Below, piece after piece: positions 1 through 9,499 of a stretch of DNA of 64,000 nucleotides. The stretch covers positions 1,200,001 to 1,264,000 of the forward strand of contig JADJGF010000001.1 in the NCBI GenBank assembly GCA_016708125.1, in the 5' to 3' direction. Both the position numbers and the translations under genes were made by a program. Within the stretch, counting starts at the first letter, position 1, and the number at the start of each line of letters is the position of its first letter. Under the pieces are notes generated by a model. It did no database searches and was not told the DNA's origin. It saw nothing but the letters and a program-made list of their open reading frames with translations. This stretch comes from Ignavibacteriota bacterium (GTDB lineage Bacteria > Bacteroidota > Ignavibacteria > Ignavibacteriales > Melioribacteraceae).

Positions 1-92
1 TTTACAATTATTTAAAAAATAATAATTCGGAATTGCCAATTCAATTATGGGATTTATTTCAAACAACGAAAGTAACATTAGCTTTAAAGTAA
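1..92 (+). CDS. 3' end of an unidentified CDS (partial)
   Basis: One plus-strand frame is open from position 3 to a TAA at 90-92 and ends in residues resembling LWDLFQTTKVTLALK. The stop lies four bases before the ATG of the following glycosyltransferase, spacing typical of one operon. The fragment of about 29 residues is too short to name. By context it is probably the end of another surface-polysaccharide gene. Confidence 0.45.
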   Translation, partial: YNYLKNNNSELPIQLWDLFQTTKVTLALK

Positions 93-96
93 ATTC

Positions 97-993
97 ATGA
101 AACAAGATTACCTTTTTACATTTGTAATTCTTCACTATCAAACTTTACAAGATACTTTAAAGTGTGTCGATTCAATTTTATCCAAAATTAATAACGACAA
201 ATTTTACATTGTAATTGTTGATAATAAATCGCCGAACAATAGCGGTAATGAATTGATGAACAAATTTTCTTCACATCCCCAAATAAAAATTATTTTAAAT
301 GATACTAATTTAGGATTTGCAAACGGAAATAATGTTGGATTTAACTTCGCTAAAAAAGAATTAAAAAGTAATTTTATTGCGTTAATAAATAATGATACTT
401 TTATTGATCAAACAGATTTTATAAATCTTATATTAGATAAATATGAGAAAAGTAAATTTCATATTCTTGGTCCGGATATAATTTCAACCATAACCGGTAA
501 GCATCAAAACCCAACTCCGCCAACGCTTCAAAATAAAGAACAGTTAAAAAAATACCTTAAACATTATAAAATGTTATTACTCCTAAATTATTTTGGGATG
601 GATAAATTTTTAGAAACTGCAAAAAAACAAATTATACAAAAACCTTTCGTTGCTCAAGAGATTTATCTCAAATATGATTTTAATAAAGAATATCAAAATA
701 TAAAATTACACGGCAGCGCTTTAGTTTTTTCACCGCTTTATATTGAGAATTACGATGGATTAAATCCAAACACATTTATGTATTCTGAGGAAGCTATTCT
801 TTATTACATTGCAAAGAGAGATAAATTAAAAACAATTTATTTTCCGTCTGTAAGAATTTTTCATAATGAAGATTCGGCAACAAATTCTTTGTTTAATAAA
901 AATTATACAAAGCGAAGATTTTACTACAAAAATTTTATTAAATCCGGGAAAGTATTGTTAAACATAATGAATGAAAAAAATACAATTTTATAA
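97..993 (+). CDS. Family 2 glycosyltransferase (rhamnosyltransferase-like)
   Basis: This is a 298-residue cytoplasmic or membrane-peripheral GT2 enzyme that should transfer a sugar from a nucleotide donor during surface glycan assembly. A GT-A fold is seen in order: the first strand FVILHYQT (8-15), the VIVDNKS nucleotide-binding strand (about 39-45), the NLGFANGNN loop (71-79) typical of WbbL-like rhamnosyltransferases, and a DXD-like ALINNDT (95-101) expected to bind the metal-nucleotide sugar. The C-terminal part carries FMYSEEAILYYIAKR, an acceptor-side motif with an acidic EE pair. It heads a run of four closely spaced same-strand genes ending in a flippase, which supports a polysaccharide role. 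The sugar cannot be predicted from sequence alone. Confidence 0.85.
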   Translation: MKQDYLFTFVILHYQTLQDTLKCVDSILSKINNDKFYIVIVDNKSPNNSGNELMNKFSSHPQIKIILNDTNLGFANGNNVGFNFAKKELKSNFIALINNDTFIDQTDFINLILDKYEKSKFHILGPDIISTITGKHQNPTPPTLQNKEQLKKYLKHYKMLLLLNYFGMDKFLETAKKQIIQKPFVAQEIYLKYDFNKEYQNIKLHGSALVFSPLYIENYDGLNPNTFMYSEEAILYYIAKRDKLKTIYFPSVRIFHNEDSATNSLFNKNYTKRRFYYKNFIKSGKVLLNIMNEKNTIL

Positions 994-1009
994 ATAAAAA
1001 GGAATTTTA

Positions 1010-1993
1010 ATGACAGAATTTATTAAGACAAACTTCGCATGCAGAATTTGCGGAAACGAAAATGATAACCTTGAATTTAGTGCCCGTGAGATGTTGTTTG
1101 GCACCAAAGATACGTTTAAATATATCGAATGTTCAAATTGCAAATGTATTCAGATTAAAGAAATTCCGGAAAACCTCAGTAAATATTATCCTCAATCATA
1201 TAATTCATTTACTAATAAAATTAAGCTCAGAGATAATACTTTAAAGAAATATTTAAAAGAATTATTAGCAAAAAAATATTTAAATGACGAACGGAATTTA
1301 CTTTCAATTTACTTACAAAAAAGATTTGGTGTTGGATTTTTAGAAAAAATTAAACCTACCGGCGTAAATTTAAACTCAAAAATTCTTGATGTAGGTTCCG
1401 GGGACGGATTGAGATTAGTTGGATTAGCGCGTTATGGATTTAAGAATATTACTGGAATTGATCCATTTCTTGAAAAAGATTTGGAATACGAAAATGGAAT
1501 AAAAATTTTCAAGAAAGATGTTTTAAATATAGATGATACATATGATATGATTATGTTAAATCATTCTTTTGAACATATAATAAATCCAGAAGAAGTCCTT
1601 GAAAAAATAAATACATTGTTAAAGACAAACGGTTCTGTTCTTATTCGTATTCCGGTGTCAAACTCAGCTTCGTGGAAAAAATATGGTGCAAATTGGGTCG
1701 CCTTAGATCCGCCTCGTCATATTTATTTGCACAATGCTAATACAATTAAAATATTAAGTGAAAAATTTGGCTTCAAATTTAGCCATGTAATTTATGATTC
1801 AAGTGAATATCAATTTGTTGGAAGTGAACAATATTTAAAAGATATTCCAATGTTTAGTGAAAATTCGTTTTATAAAAATCCCCAAAAATCAATTTTTAGT
1901 TCAGAACAAATTAAGCAATTTAAAATAGATGCTGAAAAGTTAAATTGTTCTAATGAAGGTGACGCCGCATGTTTTTATTTAACTAAAAAATAA
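1010..1993 (+). CDS. Class I SAM methyltransferase with N-terminal zinc-binding motif
   Basis: A 327-residue protein with two CxxC pairs near the N-terminus (C11/C14 and C41/C44), as in methyltransferases that modify nucleotide-linked sugars or act in glycan loci. It then has a Rossmann SAM-binding core with motif I ILDVGSGDG at about 125-133 and an acidic loop after the second strand (GIDPF). The sequence MIMLNHSFEHI matches the motif IV/post-IV region of this superfamily. A GGAATTTT ribosome-binding site precedes the ATG. It sits between a glycosyltransferase and a toroid-like gene, so methylation of a sugar or lipid-linked glycan is the likely role. The exact acceptor is unknown. Confidence 0.8.
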   Translation: MTEFIKTNFACRICGNENDNLEFSAREMLFGTKDTFKYIECSNCKCIQIKEIPENLSKYYPQSYNSFTNKIKLRDNTLKKYLKELLAKKYLNDERNLLSIYLQKRFGVGFLEKIKPTGVNLNSKILDVGSGDGLRLVGLARYGFKNITGIDPFLEKDLEYENGIKIFKKDVLNIDDTYDMIMLNHSFEHIINPEEVLEKINTLLKTNGSVLIRIPVSNSASWKKYGANWVALDPPRHIYLHNANTIKILSEKFGFKFSHVIYDSSEYQFVGSEQYLKDIPMFSENSFYKNPQKSIFSSEQIKQFKIDAEKLNCSNEGDAACFYLTKK

Positions 1994-1997
1994 ATTC

Positions 1998-3200
1998 ATG
2001 AACACTCAAAAAATAAAAATAGAAAAATCAATCTTACTTTTAGATAATTGGATTTCTCAAAACGGCTGGACCGGTTTTGATCCTTATGATATTAAGGAAT
2101 TACCATTTATAATAAAACTTACAGATTTAGGAAACAAATATTTCTTTTTCGAAATTATACGAGAAATATTATTTGAACTTTTTTTAACTTTCCCAAATTT
2201 TAGCAGAAAACTTTTAAAAATAAAACCTCAAATAAATGCAAAAGGCATGGGACTTTTTGCAAAGAGTTATTTACAACTTTATAATCATTTTAAAAAAGAA
2301 GAATATTTAGCGAAAGCCAATGAATGTATTTCTTGGTTAGATAAAAATTATTCTGATAAATACGAAGGCAAAGGCTGGGGTTATCCGTTCGGCTGGCAAT
2401 CAAAAAAGTATATTCCAAAATATACTCCAAACGGAATTGTAACAACCGCTATTGGCGATGCCTATTGGGAAATGTACAAACTTACAAATGATCAAAAATA
2501 TTTAAATACTTGTAAAAATATTTGTGAGTTTTTAGTCAAACTGCCAATTGATAAAATAAACGAAACGCAAATTTGTTTTTCTTACACTCCAATTTATACT
2601 AATCATGTTCACAATTTAAATTTATTCGTCGCAGAATTTTTAATAAGAATTGGAAAAGAAATTGCTAATCAAGAATGGATTGAATTGGGAATTGCCGCAA
2701 CTAATTATACGGTTTCTAATCAATTGGGAAATGGAGCATTTGATTATAATGGTCCGCCGGAAAAGCCACAGAATATGATTGATAATTATCATACTGGCTT
2801 TGTAATTCGCCAGCTTTATGCAATTTGGAAATTAACGAATGATGAAAAATATTATAAAAGTTTGGAACTTTGCTATAATCATTATATAAATAATTTTTTT
2901 ATTGATAAAACAATTCCGAAACTTACACCAACAAGAAAATATAGACTTGATATTCACTCTTGCGCAGAAGCTATTAATTGTCTTTCTGATTTATCTGAAA
3001 TTTTTACGGAAGGAAAACAAATTGCAGTAAATGTTGCAAATTGGACAATTGAGAATTTACAAGATGAAAAAGGTTATTTCTATCACGGAATATTTAAAAG
3101 CAGAATTTTTCAAAATGAATATAAATCTAAAATTCCATATATGCGTTGGGCTCAAGCATGGATGATGAGGGGACTTTCCAATTTGTTAAAGGTAATTTAG
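1998..3200 (+). CDS. Toroid-like protein of a polysaccharide locus, function unknown
   Basis: This 400-residue protein has no signal peptide. Its N-terminal GFDPYD box and repeated helical hairpins with aromatic/Gly patches (GWGYPFGWQ, NGIVTTAIGDAYWEMY, DNYHTGFVIRQLY) look like an (alpha/alpha)n toroid as found in six-hairpin glycosidases and C5-epimerase-like proteins. Proteins with the same N-terminal box occur in many exopolysaccharide clusters and are sometimes mislabelled delta-aminolevulinate dehydratase. I see no support for that enzyme here. It starts four bases after the methyltransferase stop and ends three bases before the flippase start, so it is translationally linked to both. 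A role in trimming or modifying the glycan is inference. Confidence 0.7.
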   Translation: MNTQKIKIEKSILLLDNWISQNGWTGFDPYDIKELPFIIKLTDLGNKYFFFEIIREILFELFLTFPNFSRKLLKIKPQINAKGMGLFAKSYLQLYNHFKKEEYLAKANECISWLDKNYSDKYEGKGWGYPFGWQSKKYIPKYTPNGIVTTAIGDAYWEMYKLTNDQKYLNTCKNICEFLVKLPIDKINETQICFSYTPIYTNHVHNLNLFVAEFLIRIGKEIANQEWIELGIAATNYTVSNQLGNGAFDYNGPPEKPQNMIDNYHTGFVIRQLYAIWKLTNDEKYYKSLELCYNHYINNFFIDKTIPKLTPTRKYRLDIHSCAEAINCLSDLSEIFTEGKQIAVNVANWTIENLQDEKGYFYHGIFKSRIFQNEYKSKIPYMRWAQAWMMRGLSNLLKVI

Positions 3201-3203
3201 CGC

Positions 3204-4700
3204 ATGTTTGATGTAATCAAAAAAACTGTGAAAAGTTCCGTACTTTATGGAATTGGAACAATTTCATCAAAGTTAATTGGATTTATATTAATTCCACTTT
3301 ATACTTCTTATTTAACAACTGCCGATTTCGGAATTTTATCTATTGTAGAAATTACAACAACATTAATTACAGCAATTGTTAGCTTAAAAATTAACGCCGC
3401 TTTATTTAGATGGTACTATGACACAAATTATTTAACAAAACAAAAATCGATATTTTTTACAAGTTTAGTCTTGCCAACGCTTTTTTCAATATTCACATTC
3501 TCTATATTCTATTTATATGTCGATGAATTATCAATAATTATATTTGAAACTAATTCATATTCATATCTTCTAATTTTGATGTACATTTCTGCGGCTTTGC
3601 AAGTTACATTCGATTTGGTTTTACACTTAATGAGACTGCAAGATAAAGCCCTATATTATTCATCAATTTCAATTGTAAGACTTTTAATCGGGTTAATATT
3701 AATAATTATTTTCGTAACAATTCTTAATAGAAATGTTGAAGGAATTTATGAAGCAATCGTTATCAGTCAAATTATTACAACATTATTTGTTATAAGATAC
3801 ATCATAAAAAATTCTCAATTCAAAATTGAAATAAAGATTTTTAACGATATGTTGAAATTCAGTTTGCCATTAATTTTTGCAGAAATTTCCGGAATAATTT
3901 TAACAATTTCTGATAGGTACAGTTTAAACTTTTTATCAACAGCATCTGAAGTTGGAGTTTATTCTCTGGGTTTTAAAATTGCAAACACAACCAGAGTTTT
4001 TCTTTATTCTTCCGTAATGCTTGCCGTTTCACCAATGATTTACAGCTATATCGATAAACCGAATAATAAAAGATTCTACTCAAAACTTTTAACTTATTTC
4101 TCTTTTGGTGTAATGATTTTTACTTTAGTGTTATCACTTTTTGCGGAGAATTTAGTTTATATTTTAGCTGAAGATGAAAGCTACTGGTCGGCAATAAATT
4201 TAGTTCCGATAATAGCTTTTGCAATATTATTCGGAACGTTAAAAGATATTATTTTAACTGGATTAAATATTACAAAGAAAACATTAATAATTGCAGTTGT
4301 AGTAATATTGATGGCGGCTTTAAACATTTTTCTAAATATAATTTTGATTCCGGATTACAATTCTTACGGTGCAGCAATTGCTGCTTTGGTATCACGAATA
4401 TTTTCTCTAATAATATTTTATTTCATCGCACAAAAATATTATTTCATACCTTATGAAATCTACAAAGTGTTTTTAATAATTTTAGCCGGAACAATTTTAA
4501 CAGCAATTTCAAGTTTAGTAATTATTGAAAATATTTATTTATCAAGTTTATTTAAGTTTGTTTTACTTTCTGCGTTTCCGATAATATTATACTATCTAAA
4601 ATTCTTTGAAGAAATTGAATTGGTTAGATTAAGCGGAATTTGGCATAAATGGAAAAATCCACTTAAATGGATCGAAAATATTAAGCAAATAAAATTTTAG
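3204..4700 (+). CDS. Oligosaccharide flippase (Wzx/MOP superfamily)
   Basis: A 498-residue polytopic inner-membrane protein with about 12-14 hydrophobic segments spread along its length. The N-terminal stretch KSSVLYGIGTISSKLIGFILIPLY is the hallmark start of polysaccharide-biosynthesis flippases of the MOP superfamily. Such proteins move undecaprenyl-linked oligosaccharides across the cytoplasmic membrane before polymerisation or ligation. It is the last gene of the glycan operon and converges on the M14 peptidase gene with only three bases between stops. No Wzy or Wzz is visible in the window, so the rest of the locus must lie upstream. Confidence 0.88.
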   Translation: MFDVIKKTVKSSVLYGIGTISSKLIGFILIPLYTSYLTTADFGILSIVEITTTLITAIVSLKINAALFRWYYDTNYLTKQKSIFFTSLVLPTLFSIFTFSIFYLYVDELSIIIFETNSYSYLLILMYISAALQVTFDLVLHLMRLQDKALYYSSISIVRLLIGLILIIIFVTILNRNVEGIYEAIVISQIITTLFVIRYIIKNSQFKIEIKIFNDMLKFSLPLIFAEISGIILTISDRYSLNFLSTASEVGVYSLGFKIANTTRVFLYSSVMLAVSPMIYSYIDKPNNKRFYSKLLTYFSFGVMIFTLVLSLFAENLVYILAEDESYWSAINLVPIIAFAILFGTLKDIILTGLNITKKTLIIAVVVILMAALNIFLNIILIPDYNSYGAAIAALVSRIFSLIIFYFIAQKYYFIPYEIYKVFLIILAGTILTAISSLVIIENIYLSSLFKFVLLSAFPIILYYLKFFEEIELVRLSGIWHKWKNPLKWIENIKQIKF

Positions 4701-4703
4701 TAA

Positions 4704-6602
4704 TTACTTAGTTAAAATCATTTTTTTAGTTTGTGAAAATTCTCCTACTTGCAAGCGGTAAAAATATGTGCCGCTTGCTAATTCTGATGCATTAAGATTA
4801 ACTTCATATTCTCCGGCAGATTGATTTTCATTTACCAAAGTTGCAACTTCTTTTCCAAGAACGTCAAAAACGTTGAGACGTACAGACGTTAAAACAGAAG
4901 AATTGTAATTTCGGACTTGTGACGGAATCTGATACTTTATAGTTGTACTCGGATTAAATGGATTGGGATAATTTTGGTACAAAATAAAATTTGTTGGAAT
5001 TTTATTTTCTTTAATACTTGTAATTGGTCCCGTGTATATTAACCGAAACGCATCAGCTACAACTAATCCGGTTGAATTACTATTTAACTTTATCGAAATA
5101 TTTCCTTCACTATTTAATTCAATATTTGTTAAATAATTCCACTGACCTCCATTTAATTTTTGAGTTTTAGTAATTTCATATTTATTTGAGCCGGCATTAA
5201 TTTCAAATTTTGTTTCGTATGAATTTCCTTCGCTTGTTGCCCACCAAGCTGCAACATCATAATTTCCGCTTGGTAAATTTTCCGTATTAAATGTAACTGA
5301 TGAATTTGTACTTCCATCTATAACAATAAAATCCTTTCCATAAAATTCATTGCCAATTTCATAATTTGTAAAATTTCCATCAACAGAAGCTATTGTATTA
5401 TCCATAATAAAATGTTTTGGGTGAGAAATTTCTAAATATTCTGCAATTGCATAAACTGTTCTTTTTCCTAATTCAAATAAATTATCATTTGTAACTTCAA
5501 TTAAAGTATCAGAAAAAGTTTTAAAATAATTATCATACGGAGTTTCATAAGTAAGCGCCATAACTTCTTCGCCGTAATTATTCCAAAGCCAGCCTTCGGG
5601 AAAAACAGATCGTAAATTTGATTCACTGTAATCCGATTTTACAAAATATGGATTATCAGAAATATTTAAATTACAGAATTGATATTCTCTTCTATAAAAA
5701 TTCGTTGAAGTTGAACTTGCCGAGTGAATCCAAAAAGTGCAATATGATGCGGCTTGCGAATGTAAATTCAGAAAAACAGAAAATGGTTTTTCATCATTTA
5801 ATTCTTTCATTCTTGCGCGGAGAATTTTTACTTCTTCACAAGTTGCGATTTCAGAATCATCCCAATTTTCTTCCAAATTAATTCCCTCAAAATTTACACG
5901 AGATCTTCCGTAAAAAACTCCATCGGGATTTGTAAACGGAATTAAATGAAATTCTAATTTCTGCAAATAAGAATTTATAACTTCATCATCACTTAATAAT
6001 TCTTGAACAATTCCATCAAAGTGCCAAGAACTTGGTGTTTCGCTTGTATGTGTTCTTGAGTGAATCCAAATAATTTGCTTTTCATCTTTTGGAATTGAAC
6101 TATCCGTAATTTTTATTTCTTGAATCGGAAATCCTTTGGGCGAAATTCCCAAAGTATCTAAAGTTACAAATTGATTTTTTTTCCATTCATTTATTCTTTT
6201 CTGCAAATATGAAAAATTATACGGTGTGTAATAAGCTAAGTAAACCGTATCTTGTTCAAACTTTTTAATAAAAATTCCATCGCCAAAAGTTTCTTGATCA
6301 GTAAATCTCACAAAAGAAATATTATCATAAGAATACATTGCTTTTGTTACATCTGTATTTGTAAAACGCAGACTAATTTGTTTATCCTTTACATTTTTCA
6401 TTCTGAAATAAAACCAGCGAGAACTTCCACCGTCGATTCCTTCATCGGCTTTTGTTGTGATGTAAAAATTCACATCATCAGATGTTTGAATCTCTGCTAA
6501 ATTTCCGCTTTCAAAATCCGCATCATAAGTTATTTGTGAAAATAAGCTGATTGAAAAAAGTATGAAAATTAGAATAGTATATTTTGCCAAAATTTGGTCC
6601 AA
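4704..6602 (-). CDS. Secreted M14 zinc carboxypeptidase with golvesin-like and T9SS sorting domains
   Basis: The 632-residue precursor begins with a signal peptide ending near LFSQ (23). The M14 domain (about 115-395) shows the zinc ligands H185 and E188 (HTSE) and H281 (NLHSQ), and a catalytic-type Glu at 353 (YETPYD). Residues of about 420-530 resemble the golvesin C-terminal/xanthan-lyase beta domain (LPSGNYDVAAWWA). The last 90 residues are a type A type IX secretion sorting domain with NYPNPFNPSTTI and a final KKMILTK. The start codon must be TTG at 6602 because an in-frame stop lies just upstream. It is expected to be exported by Sec and then anchored or released by T9SS, for breakdown of external peptides. 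Confidence 0.88.
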   Translation of the reverse strand: MDQILAKYTILIFILFSISLFSQITYDADFESGNLAEIQTSDDVNFYITTKADEGIDGGSSRWFYFRMKNVKDKQISLRFTNTDVTKAMYSYDNISFVRFTDQETFGDGIFIKKFEQDTVYLAYYTPYNFSYLQKRINEWKKNQFVTLDTLGISPKGFPIQEIKITDSSIPKDEKQIIWIHSRTHTSETPSSWHFDGIVQELLSDDEVINSYLQKLEFHLIPFTNPDGVFYGRSRVNFEGINLEENWDDSEIATCEEVKILRARMKELNDEKPFSVFLNLHSQAASYCTFWIHSASSTSTNFYRREYQFCNLNISDNPYFVKSDYSESNLRSVFPEGWLWNNYGEEVMALTYETPYDNYFKTFSDTLIEVTNDNLFELGKRTVYAIAEYLEISHPKHFIMDNTIASVDGNFTNYEIGNEFYGKDFIVIDGSTNSSVTFNTENLPSGNYDVAAWWATSEGNSYETKFEINAGSNKYEITKTQKLNGGQWNYLTNIELNSEGNISIKLNSNSTGLVVADAFRLIYTGPITSIKENKIPTNFILYQNYPNPFNPSTTIKYQIPSQVRNYNSSVLTSVRLNVFDVLGKEVATLVNENQSAGEYEVNLNASELASGTYFYRLQVGEFSQTKKMILTK

Positions 6603-6780
6603 TGATTATTAAAATTTGTGATGTAATTTAAGTAATTCAAAATTACAATAACATTTTTTTAGATGATTTTTCTCAATTTGAAATAATTTTTGCAGAAATG
6701 TATGTAATTGTTTGAGTCAGATCACAATTTCCCCAATTGATTTTTCCCTTATTTGCATTAAATATTTTTAGGGGGAATTA

Positions 6781-7068
6781 ATGGATAGCATTAGAGAAAA
6801 TCAAACAAGTGAAGTTTATACAGAAACAATTGGGACAAATAATTCAGTGCAAAATATAAAAACATATTTAATTAACCCACTTTCTATGGGATTAGCCGGA
6901 TTTACCGCATTTTTCAGTTTAATAGTTTTTACAAATTTGTTCAGCTATTTATTTGGAATGAGCGATAGTTTTTCTTTGGAAGTTAACGATGTAATTTTAT
7001 CATTAACCGGATTTGTATTTGCAGCCGGTGCAAAATTTTTAGAATTTTTCTCAAAAGAAGATAATTAA
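6781..7068 (+). CDS. Small membrane protein of unknown function
   Basis: A 95-residue protein preceded by a strong AGGGGGAA ribosome-binding site. It has a polar N-terminal 30 residues and two hydrophobic segments (about 37-58 and 70-88) separated by a short acidic stretch, ending in charged residues. This looks like a two-pass inner-membrane protein. I do not recognise a family. Its stop overlaps the end of prfA by four bases on the opposite strand. The 178-base upstream gap, shared with the divergent M14 gene, probably carries its promoter. Confidence 0.65.
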   Translation: MDSIRENQTSEVYTETIGTNNSVQNIKTYLINPLSMGLAGFTAFFSLIVFTNLFSYLFGMSDSFSLEVNDVILSLTGFVFAAGAKFLEFFSKEDN

Positions 7069-8132
7069 GCTTTTAGTTTTTCGGTTCTATCGGCTATTTT
7101 CATTTTTTCGATTAAATCAAAAAGTTCACCTTCCATAATGGATGATAAATCATAAAGTGTTAATCCAATTCTGTGATCAGTAACTCTATTTTGAGGATAA
7201 TTATAAGTCCTAATTTTCTCGCTTCTATCACCTTTTTTTACAACTGATTTTCTTTGTGCAGAAATTTCATCAGTCTGCTCCTGAAGTTTCAAATCATATA
7301 ATCTGGTTTTCAAAACTTTTAAGGCTTTTTGTCGATTTTTTAATTGAGACCTTTCATCTTGACATTGAACAACTATTCCGGTTGGTAAATGAGTCATTCT
7401 AATTGCAGTTTCAACTTTATTAACATTTTGTCCGCCAGCTCCGCCGGATCTGTAAACATCAATTTTAACATCGCCCATATCAATTTCAACTTCAACATCT
7501 TCGGCTTCGGGCATTACAACAACTGAGGCAGCAGAAGTATGAACTCTACCGCTTCCCTCTGTTTGCGGAACTCTTTGAACTCTATGAACTCCGCTTTCAA
7601 ATTTTAAATCGCCATAAATTTCATTTCCCGCTAAACTAAAAACTACTTCTTTAATTCCGTTCATTGTCGATTCATTCAAATCGATAATTTCAATTTTCCA
7701 GCCTTTCAATTCGGAAAAACGTGAATACATTCTAAACAAATCATTTGCAAAAATTCCCGCTTCATCTCCGCCGGTTCCGGCTCTAATTTCAACAATTACG
7801 TTTTTCGTATCATTCGGATCTTTAGGAATTAACAAAAGCTTAATTTCTTCTTCCAAATCAATTTTTTTCGATTCAAGTTCTTCAAGTTCCATTTCTGCAA
7901 GTTCGGTAATTTCACTTTCATCCGAAGATTCAATAATTTCTTTATTTCCTTCAATATCTTTTAAAAGTTTGGAATATTTATTATATGCGTCAACAATTTC
8001 AGTCAATTCACTTCGTTTCTTGCTTAATTCAATAACTTTTGCTTGGTTTGATAAAACAACCGGATCCATAAGTTCGTTGTGAATTTCATCAAATTTTTCT
8101 TTAATTTGCTTTAATTTCTCTAAATAATCCAT
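7065..8132 (-). CDS. prfA: Peptide chain release factor 1
   Basis: A 355-residue class I release factor that recognises UAA and UAG stops and triggers hydrolysis of peptidyl-tRNA. The catalytic GGQ loop (SGGAGGQNVNKVETAIR) is intact. The anticodon-like tripeptide is PQT within VPQTEGSG, the PxT form of RF1 rather than the SPF of RF2. The N-terminal coiled-coil domain rich in Glu and Lys is present, and overall length matches the family (about 355-360). No prmC (RF methyltransferase), often adjacent to prfA in other bacteria, is seen next to it. Confidence 0.97.
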   Translation of the reverse strand: MDYLEKLKQIKEKFDEIHNELMDPVVLSNQAKVIELSKKRSELTEIVDAYNKYSKLLKDIEGNKEIIESSDESEITELAEMELEELESKKIDLEEEIKLLLIPKDPNDTKNVIVEIRAGTGGDEAGIFANDLFRMYSRFSELKGWKIEIIDLNESTMNGIKEVVFSLAGNEIYGDLKFESGVHRVQRVPQTEGSGRVHTSAASVVVMPEAEDVEVEIDMGDVKIDVYRSGGAGGQNVNKVETAIRMTHLPTGIVVQCQDERSQLKNRQKALKVLKTRLYDLKLQEQTDEISAQRKSVVKKGDRSEKIRTYNYPQNRVTDHRIGLTLYDLSSIMEGELFDLIEKMKIADRTEKLKA

Positions 8133-8194
8133 CTAAATGCCTTAAAATTGAGCGGTAAATATACCAAGAATAGTTTGAAAAACTAAGTTGAATA

Positions 8195-9493
8195 TTAAGT
8201 CAGACTTCTAAGTTGTTGTAAAATTCTTAACTGAGTATCAAAATTTGGAATTTCCGAATCTGAATTATCGATATGTTTTTCGTTAAATTTTTCCAATAAA
8301 TAATTAACTGAAGAAAACATATTTTCATTTCGAAAAGCAAAATCTTTTAAATAATGAATTAATTTCAGAGTTTTAAATCCATCCATCCAATTTTTAATAT
8401 TTTGATTTAATTGCTTTTGTGTTTTAGAATTTTTTATAATATTTGTCCAATTTTCTTCAAAATTCTGCGAAATCAGAAAATTATATAATTCAACATTAAT
8501 TGATTTTGCATCATTTAAAATTATTTTTGATTTTGAAATTACATTTGAGCTACTTAAAATTAACAGCCAATCTTTCAAAATTTCAAATGATTTAGGAGAA
8601 TAAACCAAATACTCATTTTGTTGTTTACTTAAAAATCTTCTAATTCTCGGACCAGTTCCAAATGGAACGCGCCAAGAAATTCTTGAAGATGGATAAACTG
8701 TTGCATTGGCAACTTTTTTAATTTCGGTCAATTTTGCAACTTTTTGAAGAAAATAAAAATCTTCACCGGCTTTTTTCTTATTCATCCCGCCGACTTTTAC
8801 ATAAATTTCCGGATCAACTGCAAAAGTTGAACCGATAGTATGCAAAGTAAATGTAGAATTTGCATATTTTAATCCAAGGATATAATATCTTATAAATATT
8901 TCATAGTTAATAATTGCTAAATTTTGTTCAATATTTTCAGAAAGTTGATGTTGAAAATTTATAACCGCGGCATCTAAATTATTTTTATTAAATGATTTTT
9001 CAATTTCCTCAATATAATTTTCCGAAACTAAACAATCTGCATCTAACGAAATTAAAATTTTCTTAGTATTATTAGAATTATCAAAACATTTTAAAGCTAA
9101 ATCCATTCCAATTTTTCTTGCAAATCCGGCACCGGCATCTTTTTCAGTTAATTCATTTCCGTTTGTAGAGCAGTCAATATATCCAAATTTTAATTTTTGA
9201 TCAAAACCGTAAATTATTTTCTTTAGAAATTCAATTGAATTTTGATTATTAATTTTTATTTCATCAGAATCATCTTGCCTATTATTAATTACAAACAGAG
9301 CTAAGGTCTTGTTTATATTTTCTAAATTATTTGAGAGAAGTGAATTAACAAGTTTAATAATATTTTCAAATTCTGAAATTGCGGGAATTACAATAATATT
9401 CGAAAATCTTTCTTTTTCATTTTTCTGAATAATTTTCCAATTAGTTTGATTTTGCTTGGAGAGATATTTATCTACGTTTTTATTAATTGACAT
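8195..9493 (-). CDS. GT2-like glycosyltransferase family protein
   Basis: A 432-residue protein with a GT-A-like core: IVIPAISEFENI at the first strand, a conserved acidic ISLDADCLV (DXD region), and a later GEDFYFLQK box resembling the ED catalytic-base motif of family 2 enzymes. N-terminal extension and C-terminal helical region (about 300-432) are unlike typical short GT2s. It is six bases upstream of miaA on the same strand, so the two are probably co-transcribed. No membrane segment or partner gene indicates the acceptor. It could act on a small molecule or an envelope glycan, and the family call is firmer than the role. Confidence 0.7.
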   Translation of the reverse strand: MSINKNVDKYLSKQNQTNWKIIQKNEKERFSNIIVIPAISEFENIIKLVNSLLSNNLENINKTLALFVINNRQDDSDEIKINNQNSIEFLKKIIYGFDQKLKFGYIDCSTNGNELTEKDAGAGFARKIGMDLALKCFDNSNNTKKILISLDADCLVSENYIEEIEKSFNKNNLDAAVINFQHQLSENIEQNLAIINYEIFIRYYILGLKYANSTFTLHTIGSTFAVDPEIYVKVGGMNKKKAGEDFYFLQKVAKLTEIKKVANATVYPSSRISWRVPFGTGPRIRRFLSKQQNEYLVYSPKSFEILKDWLLILSSSNVISKSKIILNDAKSINVELYNFLISQNFEENWTNIIKNSKTQKQLNQNIKNWMDGFKTLKLIHYLKDFAFRNENMFSSVNYLLEKFNEKHIDNSDSEIPNFDTQLRILQQLRSLT

Positions 9494-9499
9494 CGTAAC

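Noticed and set aside
5618..6500. Plus-strand ORFs opposite the M14 peptidase
   Set aside because: They are antisense shadows with no ribosome-binding sites or family features; the minus-strand protein has clear domains.
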